A stretch of 64,000 bases of DNA, from contig CAKQCB010000001.1 in assembly GCA_934216615.1 (NCBI GenBank), positions 62,001 through 126,000 of the forward strand, written 5' to 3'. The notes under the pieces were generated by a model that worked only from the letters and a program-made list of their open reading frames with translations, had not been told where the DNA came from and searched no databases. This DNA comes from an uncultured Anaerolineae bacterium (GTDB taxonomy: Bacteria; Chloroflexota; Anaerolineae; Aggregatilineales; Phototrophicaceae). Below are positions 9,225-17,866 of this stretch, piece after piece (position 1 is the stretch's first letter; each line of letters starts with the position of its first letter). Made by a program: the position numbers and the translations under genes.

Positions 9225-9791
9225 TTGACCACTACACCACAGTTACCTGAACATGTTCAGCCGATGGGCGTCATTGATGGGATGTACGTTGCGCGAATCA
9301 AAGCATTTGGCGATGAACGTGGGCGTTTTATGGAGACGTTTCGCCGTGAATGGTTCCCTTGGATTCAATGGGATGCCATCCAAACCAACCGTTCCGAAAG
9401 TAAAGCGGGCGTCTTGCGCGGGTTGCATTATCATCATCGGCAGATCGATTATTGGTATGTGGTCTCTGGGGTGATCCGTGTCGGGTTGGTGGATTTACGT
9501 CCGCAGTCACCCACATATAGGGCAACGCACACGCTGGAAATTGGCGATACCAATAACGTTGGGCTGTTTATTCCGATTGGGGTAGCGCATGGGTTTTACG
9601 CGCTCACCGATGTGGTGTTGACCTACATGGTCAATAATTATTACGGGGACGGCAGTGATGAAAATGGTGTGGCGTGGAACGACCCCATGATTAACATCGA
9701 CTGGGGGACATCCTCGCCGATCCTTTCAGGGCGCGACGCTCAAAATGCGTTCTTAAAAGATATTCCACCCAGCAACTTACCCCAAGCATGA
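9225..9791 (+). CDS. rfbC: dTDP-4-dehydrorhamnose 3,5-epimerase family protein
   Basis: This cupin-fold epimerase of 188 residues converts dTDP-4-dehydro-6-deoxyglucose to the rhamno form in dTDP-rhamnose synthesis for surface glycans. Key blocks are GDERGRFMETFRREWF, QTNRSESKAGVLRGLHYH (catalytic His) and FIPIGVAHGFYALTD. I chose TTG 9225 because AAGGAG (9210-9215) stands nine bases before it; the longer frame starting at TTG 9204 would place the start upstream of that site and 10 bases from the -10 box. No other rhamnose genes are adjacent. It may act on another dTDP-sugar. Confidence 0.85.
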   Translation: MTTTPQLPEHVQPMGVIDGMYVARIKAFGDERGRFMETFRREWFPWIQWDAIQTNRSESKAGVLRGLHYHHRQIDYWYVVSGVIRVGLVDLRPQSPTYRATHTLEIGDTNNVGLFIPIGVAHGFYALTDVVLTYMVNNYYGDGSDENGVAWNDPMINIDWGTSSPILSGRDAQNAFLKDIPPSNLPQA

Positions 9792-9863
9792 AATAAGACA
9801 TGAGCTGAAGTGTTATAGCATACGATCTCCCTTGTCAAATGGCATAAATTAGCTTCTGAATTG

Positions 9864-9893
9864 AAAAGCGCCCTCATCATGAAGGCGCTTTTT
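9864..9893. terminator. Bidirectional terminator between rfbC and dppA
   Basis: AAAAGCGCC (9864-9872) pairs with GGCGCTTTT (9884-9892) around an 11-base loop, with T runs on both strands. It serves the two convergent genes. Confidence 0.88.
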
Positions 9894-9917
9894 GTCTCTC
9901 AACAGTACAGATCAAGT

Positions 9918-10733
9918 CTACCAGTGCCAAACTTGATCCCACACTTGCATCCAGTTGTCACCACGGCTGTACACCATAAGATTAGGCGTATCAATTTCGA
10001 CGTTCGGACGCCCCATAAATTCGGCGAGTTTTTCGACGTTTCCCACTTCCACTTTCAACGTGGTGGGTTTTGCGGGGATATACGGCTTCATTTTAGACAG
10101 ATTTTTGAGCGCTTCTTTCGCCCCTGCTTCGATCATTTCGCGGGCGCGAACGGGTGGGATTTGCCGTGCAGAGTAGCGGGTAAGCCCTTTTTTCACCGCC
10201 ACGCCAACAAATTCATCCCCCATCGTTTCGCGACATTCGCGAATCGTCGCGGTGTCACCTGTGACGAGCGCAACAGGGCAGTTATAATGTCCCGCCAATG
10301 CCGCGTTGATCGCACTTTCGCCCACTAAATCATCATTGAACCAGAGATTATGCCATTTAACAGTAGAAATTGTGTGGCATAGAACGCCATCCGGCGTGTT
10401 ATTTCTTGCGTGCATCCCTACCAGAAGCAGGGCATCGCACCCATCTTCAAAGGTGTCGGTATAGCGCGACCACGGATGATGCGCGACCCATTCACAGTCG
10501 GGGTGGAGAAGTTCGGGCACAAATGAATTGAAGCTCCAATCCCCGCCTGCGCCGTGACAGTCCACCGCGACAATTTCGGTAGCTCCAGCGGCCTTTGCAC
10601 CTCTCACCGCCGCGTTGATTTCTTCGGTATAGAGTTTGCGACCTTCTTCATAGAGTGACTTGCCCCCTGTGGTTTGATCCCAAGTGACGATCCCGCTCAC
10701 GCCTTCCATATCTGCCATAATTAAAACACGCAT
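9918..10733 (-). CDS. dppA: M55 family D-aminopeptidase, DppA-like
   Basis: This 271-residue zinc peptidase removes N-terminal D-amino acids from short peptides; in Bacillus DppA it works on D-Ala-D-Ala and is linked to peptide uptake. The start MRVLIMADMEGVSGI carries the Asp8/Glu10 metal ligands, VDCHGAGGDW and GMHARNNTPDG the metal-binding His residues, and ALVTGDTATIRECRETMG the conserved mid-protein block. ATG 10733 has AAAGGA eight bases upstream. It lies 15 bases after the stop of an ABC exporter gene and is the last gene of that three-gene operon, ahead of a terminator. This suggests handling of D-amino-acid peptides or wall fragments, which is inference. Confidence 0.9.
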   Translation of the reverse strand: MRVLIMADMEGVSGIVTWDQTTGGKSLYEEGRKLYTEEINAAVRGAKAAGATEIVAVDCHGAGGDWSFNSFVPELLHPDCEWVAHHPWSRYTDTFEDGCDALLLVGMHARNNTPDGVLCHTISTVKWHNLWFNDDLVGESAINAALAGHYNCPVALVTGDTATIRECRETMGDEFVGVAVKKGLTRYSARQIPPVRAREMIEAGAKEALKNLSKMKPYIPAKPTTLKVEVGNVEKLAEFMGRPNVEIDTPNLMVYSRGDNWMQVWDQVWHW

Positions 10734-10748
10734 TGTATAAGTCCTTTT

Positions 10749-12587
10749 TTAATTACTCGTTTCATCAAGTGCTTCTAATTCGTCAAATTGCTTTTGATAC
10801 AAATTTGCGTACAGCCCTTCTTTGTGAAGAAGTTCGCTATGTGACCCTTCTTCAACAATCTCACCCGCTCTCATCACCAAAATACGGTCAGCGTCGCGGA
10901 TGGTGCTTAAACGGTGCGCGATGATTAAACTGGTACGTCCACGCAGAATATGTTCCAGCGCAGTTTGAATATACGCTTCAGTCTCGGTATCAATGTTACT
11001 CGTGGCTTCGTCCAAGACTAAAATGCTATCAGGATTATGGATGAGCGCGCGTGCAAGCGCTAATAATTGGCGTTGTCCTTGCGAGAGGTTGGCACCCCCG
11101 GGCAAAAGTTGGAAATCATAACTGCCCGGTAACCGTTCGATGAACGGGGCGGCGCAGGCAATTTCGGCGGCCTTTTTCATCTGTTCGAGGGTGATGTGTG
11201 GGTTGAACAGGCGTAGATTGTCGGCGATGGTGCCGTTAAAACAATATGGGTTTTGTGGTACTACGGTGATCGCATGGCGCAGGTCTTCTAAGTGGATTTC
11301 CCGAATATCTTGATCGCCTAATAAAATGCGCCCATCGGTGACATCATAATAGCGCGCCAATAAACTGGCGAATGAGCTTTTCCCCGCACCCGTTGCGCCC
11401 ACAATCGCGATGCGCTGTCCTACGGGAATATGAACTGAAAGCCCTTTTAAGACAAGATGTTCAGGATCATAACCGAAATAGACATTTTCGAGCGTGAGCG
11501 ATTTCTGCCCATCATGAAGCGGTTGAGCATTCGGCTGGTCTTTGATTTCAGGCTCAATGTTGAGCATTCGGGCGATGCGTTCACCCGCTGAAAGGGCGGT
11601 TTGAATTTGTGAGAATTGTTCGGCTAATTGGGTGATCGGCTCAAAACTGCGTCGGGTGTAATCCACAAACGCGATGAGCATGCCTAAAGTTGCCCATCCC
11701 GCCAGAACGCCTTGACCACCGCCATACAAAACGATGGCTAACCCTGCCGAAGTGAGGATTTGCAATACGGACGCATAGGCCGTGAAATAATCCCGCATTT
11801 TCATGTGGATATCACGATATTTACGGTTCACTACTTCAAATTCGGCACGGCTCACATCCTGCCGATTGAACAATTGGACGATCAACATGCCATTAATCTG
11901 CTCGTTGAGGAACGCCAGCATTTCGGCGATAAAACGATGAAACCGATTCGACGCTTCACGAATCCGCTTGCGCCAGAACCATGTCCCCCAAATCATCAAC
12001 GGCAGAACCGCCATGCTCAATAACGCCAACTGCACATTGAGCAGTAACATCGTGATGATGATGCTGGCTAACGTGATCATATTGCTGACGATCATCACAA
12101 TACTGGTGGAGAGTAATTCTGTCAGCGCTTCAATGTCGTTGGATAACCGTGAGACCAACATCCCTACAGGTGAGGTATTAAAAAAGCGCATATCTTGCTT
12201 CAGGATGTGATCGAATAACTGTTGGCGTAAGGTGACGAGTGCATTTTGCCCCACCGTTTGGAGCAGATATGTATAGATAAACCGTAGGGTGAAGATGAAA
12301 ATGATCAGGGCGAAGTACAGAACGCCAAGCGGAATTAAGCCATCTAAGTTATTTTCGGTGATCGGCCCGTCAACGGCACGCTGGATCAACAAAGGCAGCA
12401 GGGTGGTCAAAATGCTCACCCCCGCTAACATGATGAACACTGCCGTAATGTGCAGTTTGTAAGGCGATAAAATATTGCTTAACATGCCAACCAAATAACG
12501 GTCTGTAATTTGGCTGTTCTCTACATCGGCCGCGCTGATGAGTCGTTTGTGGGGTGTAGGCTCAGGCGGTGTATTAGTCTTCGACAC
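10749..12587 (-). CDS. ABC exporter half-transporter B, ATP-binding and permease
   Basis: A 612-residue type IV ABC exporter subunit. Six membrane helices (about 40-340) are followed by a nucleotide-binding domain: Walker A GATGAGKSSF, Q-loop VVPQNPYCF, signature LSQGQRQLLALAR (variant of LSGGQ), Walker B ILVLDEATSNID with the catalytic Glu and H-loop IIAHRLSTI. It overlaps the upstream exporter gene by 14 bases, so the two are translationally coupled and very likely form a heterodimer of the TM287/288 or BmrCD kind. Here the catalytic Glu is intact while the signature is the variant. Substrate unknown; multidrug or lipid-like compounds are typical. Confidence 0.93.
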   Translation of the reverse strand: MSKTNTPPEPTPHKRLISAADVENSQITDRYLVGMLSNILSPYKLHITAVFIMLAGVSILTTLLPLLIQRAVDGPITENNLDGLIPLGVLYFALIIFIFTLRFIYTYLLQTVGQNALVTLRQQLFDHILKQDMRFFNTSPVGMLVSRLSNDIEALTELLSTSIVMIVSNMITLASIIITMLLLNVQLALLSMAVLPLMIWGTWFWRKRIREASNRFHRFIAEMLAFLNEQINGMLIVQLFNRQDVSRAEFEVVNRKYRDIHMKMRDYFTAYASVLQILTSAGLAIVLYGGGQGVLAGWATLGMLIAFVDYTRRSFEPITQLAEQFSQIQTALSAGERIARMLNIEPEIKDQPNAQPLHDGQKSLTLENVYFGYDPEHLVLKGLSVHIPVGQRIAIVGATGAGKSSFASLLARYYDVTDGRILLGDQDIREIHLEDLRHAITVVPQNPYCFNGTIADNLRLFNPHITLEQMKKAAEIACAAPFIERLPGSYDFQLLPGGANLSQGQRQLLALARALIHNPDSILVLDEATSNIDTETEAYIQTALEHILRGRTSLIIAHRLSTIRDADRILVMRAGEIVEEGSHSELLHKEGLYANLYQKQFDELEALDETSN

Positions 12588-14403
12588 GATCTGCCTCTTC
12601 TTTCAGTTCGCGTTCTACCATACGGGCATAAAAGCCTTGTTTCGCTAACAGTTCTTCGTGTTTGCCTTTTTCGACGATGCGCCCATGATTCATCACCACA
12701 ATGCAGTCAGCATCTTTCACCGTGCCGATTCTGTGGGCGATAATCAAGCTGGTGCGGGTTTTGAGCACGCTGCGTAAACCGCTCAAAATATCGGCAGCTG
12801 TGTGGACATCAACGCTGGAAAGGGCATCATCTAAAACAAGGATCGAAGGGTCGCGCACAATTGCGCGGGCAATCGCCACACGTTGTTTTTGACCACCGGA
12901 CAGCATCACGCCTTTTTCACCGACGAGAGTTTCTAAACCGTCCGGCAGTTGGGTTAAGTCATTGCTGATGCGTGAAATGCGCACAGCGCGGTCAAAATAA
13001 TCTTTGTCGATTTCTTCCTTACCCATCAGCACGTTTTCGCTAAGGGTTCGGCTGAAAAGAAACGTAGACTGCGGGACATACGTCACGATTTCGCGCAGCT
13101 CCGCCAATTCGATTTCGCGCACATCAATACCGTTGATGTTGACACTGCCTTCATTGACATCGTTGACGCGTGCGATCAAGTTCACGAGCGCTGTTTTACC
13201 GCACCCTGTCGGGCCGACAAATGCATACACCGACCCCGCAGGGATCGTGAGCGAGATGTCATGAAGCAAGGGTGTGCCATCAAGGTGGAGGGACACATTT
13301 TTGTATTCAATCTCGCAAGGGATCGCCCGATGATGCGAGAAGGCTTTATGCGGTTGTTCCGCTTCTAGTTTTTCTTCGGTCACGTCTATGACTGAAAGCG
13401 GTTGCGCGCTGTCTTGAATTGAGGTGTGTCGTAACATCGGTGTGATGCGCGCTAAAGCGCCTTTAGCTTGCTGATACCGTTGATAGATCGTCCCCAATTG
13501 CAAAAGCACGTTGCTGATCATGAGCAAATAGATCATGAACTGCGCGAAGTTGCCTAATGTGAGCTGGTTTTGAACGACTAAAATACCACCGAATAACACC
13601 ACAATCCCAGTCGTGAGCTGGCTGATCGCATTCGGGAGCATGCCCACAGGTTCGTTGCGTCGTTTGAAATATAACCATCGGCGTCGGTATTCGTGGTTTT
13701 CCTTTTTGAACGCTTCGCTCACACCTGCTTCAGCGCCAAACGTCTTGATCGTCTGAATCCCTGTAAAAGCATCTTGCACTAACGCGGTATACGCACCCGC
13801 TTGATCTTGGACTTTCTCAAAGACGGGCGCTAACACTAACCCCGCGCGTATCTGAAAGAAAGTCGAGATAGCGAGGACGATGAACACCATAATCGAAAGC
13901 TGAAGATTGACCGTTCCCAACAAAATAAAGGTGATGATTAAACCCGTTGCGGCCGCCCACCCGCGCATAAAGCCAAGTGCAAGCAAGCGCCATAACATTT
14001 CAAGGTCAACGTGAAGGCGTGAGATCAGGTCGCCTACGGGAAAATGGTTGTAAAACCCTTGATCTAAAACCAACAGGTTATCAAACACCTCACTGCGGAT
14101 TTCGTAATTGGTAGTGTAGGCAATTTGCCCGCTGTAGTAGCGTTGTCCATAAAATGCGATGACGGTGATAATGGCAAAAACGATGATCCAAAAAATATCT
14201 TGCAGGATCACATCCATGCTGACACCGGCCTGTAGATGGTCGATGATCAGCCCAATGAGATAAGGTTCAGCCGCCGCGGTGATGCCCCCAATAATGCCCG
14301 ACGCAATCGCCCCAATGGTCGAAACACGTTGGCGTTGGACAAAACCCCACAGCCAGCGCATGTCAGCTATGGGCTGATCCGTAGCGGGAAGCGCCTTTTG
14401 CAC
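12574..14403 (-). CDS. ABC exporter half-transporter A, ATP-binding and permease
   Basis: A 609-residue partner of the neighbouring exporter gene. It has six membrane helices (about 25-320), then Walker A GPTGCGKTAL, Q-loop YVPQSTFLF, canonical signature LSGGQKQRVAIAR, Walker B ILVLDDALSSVD and H-loop IIAHRIGTV. The residue after the Walker B Asp is Asp instead of the catalytic Glu. With the LSQGQ signature of the partner this predicts one degenerate and one active ATP site. The start is GTG 14403 with AAGGAA seven bases upstream. It is the first gene of the operon exporter A - exporter B - dppA. A dyad lies in its promoter. Confidence 0.93.
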   Translation of the reverse strand: MQKALPATDQPIADMRWLWGFVQRQRVSTIGAIASGIIGGITAAAEPYLIGLIIDHLQAGVSMDVILQDIFWIIVFAIITVIAFYGQRYYSGQIAYTTNYEIRSEVFDNLLVLDQGFYNHFPVGDLISRLHVDLEMLWRLLALGFMRGWAAATGLIITFILLGTVNLQLSIMVFIVLAISTFFQIRAGLVLAPVFEKVQDQAGAYTALVQDAFTGIQTIKTFGAEAGVSEAFKKENHEYRRRWLYFKRRNEPVGMLPNAISQLTTGIVVLFGGILVVQNQLTLGNFAQFMIYLLMISNVLLQLGTIYQRYQQAKGALARITPMLRHTSIQDSAQPLSVIDVTEEKLEAEQPHKAFSHHRAIPCEIEYKNVSLHLDGTPLLHDISLTIPAGSVYAFVGPTGCGKTALVNLIARVNDVNEGSVNINGIDVREIELAELREIVTYVPQSTFLFSRTLSENVLMGKEEIDKDYFDRAVRISRISNDLTQLPDGLETLVGEKGVMLSGGQKQRVAIARAIVRDPSILVLDDALSSVDVHTAADILSGLRSVLKTRTSLIIAHRIGTVKDADCIVVMNHGRIVEKGKHEELLAKQGFYARMVERELKEEADRVED

Positions 14404-14420
14404 GATACTATTCCTTCTTT

Positions 14421-14451
14421 TGTATAAGTGATTCGCTCAGGCGAATTGTAA
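14421..14451 (-). promoter_or_regulatory. Exporter promoter with operator-like dyad
   Basis: On the minus strand TTACAA (14451-14446) and TATACA (14426-14421) are separated by 19 bases; shifting the -10 by one gives TTATAC with 18. Between them stands a perfect inverted repeat ATTCGC-4-GCGAAT (14431-14446). A repressor bound there would block the polymerase, as is common for drug exporters. No regulator gene is adjacent. Confidence 0.45.
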
Positions 14452-14480
14452 CATACCCACTTTATGACCAACGTCGTCCA

Positions 14481-15944
14481 TTACGGCGCTACGGTACACC
14501 GTGTCACCGCGCTCGTGGGGCCATTCCGTGACACATGGAAGTGATCAAAGGCAATCGCGGGTGTACTATCTAAGGATTGAATGAGAATTTCAAAACGCGC
14601 AATCGCCCACGCGGAAGGACTGATGCCGGTCACGGTGAAGGTTTGGCGCGGTTGATCAGGCTCGAGCGTGAACTCACAGGCCAAAACTCCATAACTTACG
14701 CCGTAACGGTTACGGATGCGCACTATGATGTTCTTTTCAAGCGAACTCAGATTTTCCGCTTCAAATTGGAGCAGGATAGGCGTATTGGCATTGATGCTGT
14801 AGGGGATGTCTTGGTAGAAACCCGCGATGTCTTGCGAGCGCAAGCCGAAGGCATGGAGCGCCTCGTCTTGTACCGTCCATGAAATTTGCCCAACAGGGTT
14901 CCAATGCGCAGTACGCTCGGTAAAGTCAGGGTTGAGCAGAACGTTTTCGCCGGGAAGTTGCGGATGATGTGAGGCTTGTAATACGTCGCCATATGTCCAT
15001 TGGCGCACTTGGCCGGGACGATACCCTGAAATGCCAACATTATGTCGCCCATAGATATACCCCGTATAAAAGACAGTGCGCATTTGTGGGTCGAGGTAGG
15101 GGATGATGCCGAAATTTTGACCTAGCTCGAGATGCAAATGTGGGTTTGACGAATACCCTGTATTGCCTTCAATGCCGATCACATCCCCCGCTTGGACGGG
15201 GACGGAACAGTTATAGGTTGAATAATCGATAGTACAGGCGGAACGGATGTTGTCGGGTATCCCGCCTTGTGCCAAGTGCCCATACAAAGAAAATTCATGT
15301 TCGGCATGTTGAATCACAACAAGATTCCAATGCCACCATGCCCCGCTGGTATAGGTGGTTCGGTTGTTGCTGTCATTGGCGTAGATGATCACGCCATCTT
15401 TCGCGGCGGTGATCACATTACGGCTGACATCGAGATCAATTCTGCCTGTACCATGTTCGCGGTAACTGCGCGTGACAGTTGCCCACTGTTCGTTTTCCCA
15501 CGGGAAATGATACGGGATAACGTTGGCTTGCGCGGTGAGTTCCGCATCCGCAGGAACACGATAAGCGCTGTCGTTCAAACGTGCGAGGACTGCGGGCGCG
15601 ACCCGATTAAACTGCTGGGTATAGTAGACTTCCCCGGGTAAAGTGACGAGCCAATCACTTCCTGTCCAAATGGCGACTGCCCAATCAACGACGCTGGGGA
15701 AAGGTTCGCGTGTGGTCGCATCATGTGGCCGTAGATAAATCACGGCGCTGGTGGGGTTGCTCACACGATCAAGTTCTTGCCAATAAATAGGGTTGTTGGG
15801 TAAGGTGTTATACGCATCGAGCGTCTCTGTAATCCGTTGTGTTAATAATGTATTTAAATCTGCTTGTGCAGTGCTCGGCAGGCGCACGCTGAGCAAGAGA
15901 TATGCTATAATTAGTAAAAATTTCTCCAGTTTTAAATAACCCAT
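14481..15944 (-). CDS. Secreted M23-family (LytM-like) metallopeptidase
   Basis: This protein of 487 residues has a signal peptide (KFLLIIAYLLLSVRLPSTAQA). The M23 domain spans about residues 145-300: REHGTGRIDLDV holds the first His and Asp metal ligands, FSLYGHLAQG and NPHLHLELGQ the HxH motif. M23 enzymes cut peptide bridges in cell-wall peptidoglycan or serve as scaffolds. The N-terminal domain and the C-terminal region (about 350-487, probably a beta-sandwich like carbohydrate-binding modules) are not assigned. ATG 15944 was preferred over GTG 15947. It stands upstream of the exporter operon on the same strand, 77 bases apart. Confidence 0.88.
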   Translation of the reverse strand: MGYLKLEKFLLIIAYLLLSVRLPSTAQADLNTLLTQRITETLDAYNTLPNNPIYWQELDRVSNPTSAVIYLRPHDATTREPFPSVVDWAVAIWTGSDWLVTLPGEVYYTQQFNRVAPAVLARLNDSAYRVPADAELTAQANVIPYHFPWENEQWATVTRSYREHGTGRIDLDVSRNVITAAKDGVIIYANDSNNRTTYTSGAWWHWNLVVIQHAEHEFSLYGHLAQGGIPDNIRSACTIDYSTYNCSVPVQAGDVIGIEGNTGYSSNPHLHLELGQNFGIIPYLDPQMRTVFYTGYIYGRHNVGISGYRPGQVRQWTYGDVLQASHHPQLPGENVLLNPDFTERTAHWNPVGQISWTVQDEALHAFGLRSQDIAGFYQDIPYSINANTPILLQFEAENLSSLEKNIIVRIRNRYGVSYGVLACEFTLEPDQPRQTFTVTGISPSAWAIARFEILIQSLDSTPAIAFDHFHVSRNGPTSAVTRCTVAP

Positions 15945-16038
15945 CACGATTCCCGCCCATCCTACATAGAGTATATTGCATTATTACGAATGACTTTTTC
16001 TATTGCTAGTGGCTTAGCGTACCGTTCAAGTATAAATT

Positions 16039-16067
16039 TTGTACACTTTTTGTTGGGTAGGTAAAAT
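16039..16067 (+). promoter_or_regulatory. Promoter for the J-domain gene
   Basis: TTGTAC (16039-16044), a 17-base spacer and TAAAAT (16062-16067) match a sigma-70-type promoter 65 bases before the ATG, in a 188-base divergent gap. Confidence 0.45.
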
Positions 16068-16132
16068 CGCGTGATCATCATTCACGCGAACAAGTTTATT
16101 GTTGGTCTGTTTAAAAGGGTAGTTTCTCGCGA

Positions 16133-17056
16133 ATGAAACAGTTTGTTTTGGATCATTTGATTAGAACTTGTGAAACCATGCCAAGGGTGCGTTCATGGAA
16201 TACTTCCGTAGCGGATGCGGATTTGACGATTGAACTCGAAAATCATCAGCGTATTGCTGTGTATGTGATTAACCGCGCGATACGTGTCCCCGAAATCCGT
16301 GAACGTTACGAAACCAACACCCGTCTTAAATTGCATACGTTGTTTTTGATCGACGGACGTATGCTGCCAGACACCAGCATCGATGATGAGCCTCCTTTTT
16401 GGATGTCGGCTTTACAGGCGGTTTCACACGGGCGCTTATACACCTATTGGTGCGAAAAGCGTGATGTGATGATTTTACCTGCGCATATTGAATGGAAGTG
16501 GCGCGGAAGCAGTCGCAATATTGAGTATGGCCCTGCGGTAGATTTAGGCACGTTAAAAACCTCTACGGTTCAGTGCGCATCGAAGTATTTAGATGGCAAA
16601 TTCTATACTGTAGATTTTGGAGAAGGGACGTTTTGGAAGAAACGTCAGCCTAATGATAGTAAACACTATTCGTATTCTTGGCGTAACTGGACGTATAGCA
16701 GTTCACAGTCTTATCAGCACACTCAATCGTCTGATGATGACGGTTGGGATAGCTGGGAAGATTTTCAAGAAGCCTACGAAGACTCTGCCGACTTTGAGTT
16801 TTTTGAGCAGTTTTCTTCACGGCGTCGCCAACAGCAACAGCGCCCGCCTCGTTCAACACAGGGGACAGGGACACAGCAGTATTATGTGATGTTGGGCGTC
16901 GGCACCAGCGCGACACTCGACGATTTAAAACGGGCTTACCGCACCAAAGCGCGCGAATTTCATCCCGACTTGCATCCCGATGAGAAAGAGAAATACACCG
17001 CTAAGATGGCCGAGATCAACGAAGCCTTTGAGGTTTTGAGCAAGCGTGTGAAGTAG
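16133..17056 (+). CDS. J-domain protein with unknown N-terminal domain
   Basis: The 307-residue protein ends in a J domain (about 248-305): YYVMLGVGTSATLDDLKRAY, then REFHPDLHP with the HPD tripeptide that stimulates Hsp70 ATPase, then the closing helix AEINEAFEVLS. It lacks the G/F, zinc-finger and C-terminal substrate domains of DnaJ, so it is a class C cochaperone. Residues 1-175 form an unknown domain; a Ser/Tyr/Asp/Glu-rich and then Gln/Arg-rich linker (about 180-245) joins them. The N-terminus (DLTIELENHQRIAVYVINR..PEIRERYETNT) faintly recalls nuclease-fold proteins but no active site is clear. A perfect terminator follows. Confidence 0.85.
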   Translation: MKQFVLDHLIRTCETMPRVRSWNTSVADADLTIELENHQRIAVYVINRAIRVPEIRERYETNTRLKLHTLFLIDGRMLPDTSIDDEPPFWMSALQAVSHGRLYTYWCEKRDVMILPAHIEWKWRGSSRNIEYGPAVDLGTLKTSTVQCASKYLDGKFYTVDFGEGTFWKKRQPNDSKHYSYSWRNWTYSSSQSYQHTQSSDDDGWDSWEDFQEAYEDSADFEFFEQFSSRRRQQQQRPPRSTQGTGTQQYYVMLGVGTSATLDDLKRAYRTKAREFHPDLHPDEKEKYTAKMAEINEAFEVLSKRVK

Positions 17057-17064
17057 CAAACTAA

Positions 17065-17099
17065 AAATCCCTTGAAGAGACTCTCTTCAAGGGATTTCC
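17065..17099 (+). terminator. Terminator after the J-domain gene
   Basis: A long dyad (17065-17080 against 17082-17097; core AATCCCTTGAAGAG) follows the stop by nine bases. The arms are perfectly complementary with almost no loop, so the end of the stem will open; a T-rich tail follows. Confidence 0.88.
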
Positions 17100-17124
17100 T
17101 TTTACTAAACAAAAGGCATGAATT

Positions 17125-17232
17125 TTATTTCTTTTTGTTCGTACCAGAGTTTTTATCCGGTGTTGATTTACTCACCGTCTTGCCTGTACCGCCACTTGCT
17201 GGAGTCTTGACTGGTTCCTTTGACTTCGCCAT
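17125..17232 (-). CDS. Small basic Lys/Thr/Ser-rich protein, 35 aa (predicted)
   Basis: ATG 17232 stands nine bases after a full AAGGAG and opens 35 codons closed by TAA 17125. The product starts MAKSKEPVKTPASGG and ends in NKKK: about a quarter Lys, rich in Thr, Ser, Pro and Gly, with no hydrophobic core, so probably disordered. It fills the 328-base space between the J-domain gene and hsp20, flanked by two terminators, which marks an independent unit. No family is recognised. Candidate roles are nucleic-acid or ribosome binding, by composition only. Confidence 0.6.
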   Translation of the reverse strand: MAKSKEPVKTPASGGTGKTVSKSTPDKNSGTNKKK

Positions 17233-17326
17233 GATCGTGCGCTCCTTATATGAGGTGTAAATAGGCGATACATTCATTAAATTCCTTTTTTATAAATACG
17301 CAAGTAATTCTCATGAAATTTGAAGT

Positions 17327-17361
17327 AAAAGAGCCTGCTAGAATTTCTAGCAGGCTCTTTT
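17327..17361. terminator. Terminator between hsp20 and the 35-aa gene
   Basis: AAAAGAGCCTGCTAGAA (17327-17343) and its exact complement (17345-17361) make a near-perfect palindrome with T runs on both sides. It lies 22 bases beyond the hsp20 stop and 94 bases before the small-gene start on the same strand. Confidence 0.88.
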
Positions 17362-17383
17362 GGGGGGGACAAAGATGATGAAC

Positions 17384-17866
17384 TTAGTTTTGTTCAGCGG
17401 TTTCAGCGCTGGCGGTGTTCACGTTGACCACACCGTTGCTCACACGTACTGGGATCGTCTTGGGTTGTGCTTCGGGGGTCTTGGGTAAGGTGAGGGTGAG
17501 CACACCATTGTTATAGACCGCTTCGACAGCATTGTGATCAATTTCTTTCGGCAAACGAACTGAACGGCTAAATTTACCGTAGGTGCGTTCGAGCAAGAGC
17601 GCGCGATCACCGTCTTTTTGTTCGTAGTTGCTGTTTGTTTCACCGCTGATGGTCAGCACGTTGTCGTGAATATTGACCTTCACATCTTCGGCGTTAAGGC
17701 CGGGCAACGCAGCGATGATCACATAGCTGGTTTCATTTTCATGAACGTCGAGCGCCAAAGAACGATCAACGTTTCTGTTTGGGGTTGTATTTTCAAAGAT
17801 ACGATCCATCGCATTTTGCATAGCGACCATTTCACGAATTGGGTTCCAACGCATCACTTTAGTCAT
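17384..17866 (-). CDS. Small heat-shock protein, Hsp20/alpha-crystallin family
   Basis: This 160-residue ATP-independent chaperone holds unfolding proteins. The N-terminal arm (MRWNPIREMVAMQNAMDRIF) is typical of bacterial Hsp20. The alpha-crystallin domain covers about residues 38-135, including VIIAALPGLNAEDVKVNIHDNVL and the closing block AVYNNGVLTLTLPK (A-x-x-x-N-G-V-L). A short C-terminal tail has IPVRV, an I-x-V-type oligomerisation motif. AGGAG stands eight bases before the ATG. I found no CIRCE element upstream. Confidence 0.95.
   Translation of the reverse strand: MTKVMRWNPIREMVAMQNAMDRIFENTTPNRNVDRSLALDVHENETSYVIIAALPGLNAEDVKVNIHDNVLTISGETNSNYEQKDGDRALLLERTYGKFSRSVRLPKEIDHNAVEAVYNNGVLTLTLPKTPEAQPKTIPVRVSNGVVNVNTASAETAEQN

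Noticed and set aside
9861..10328. 155-codon plus-strand frame
   Set aside because: It runs through a terminator and opposite dppA; composition is that of an antisense shadow.
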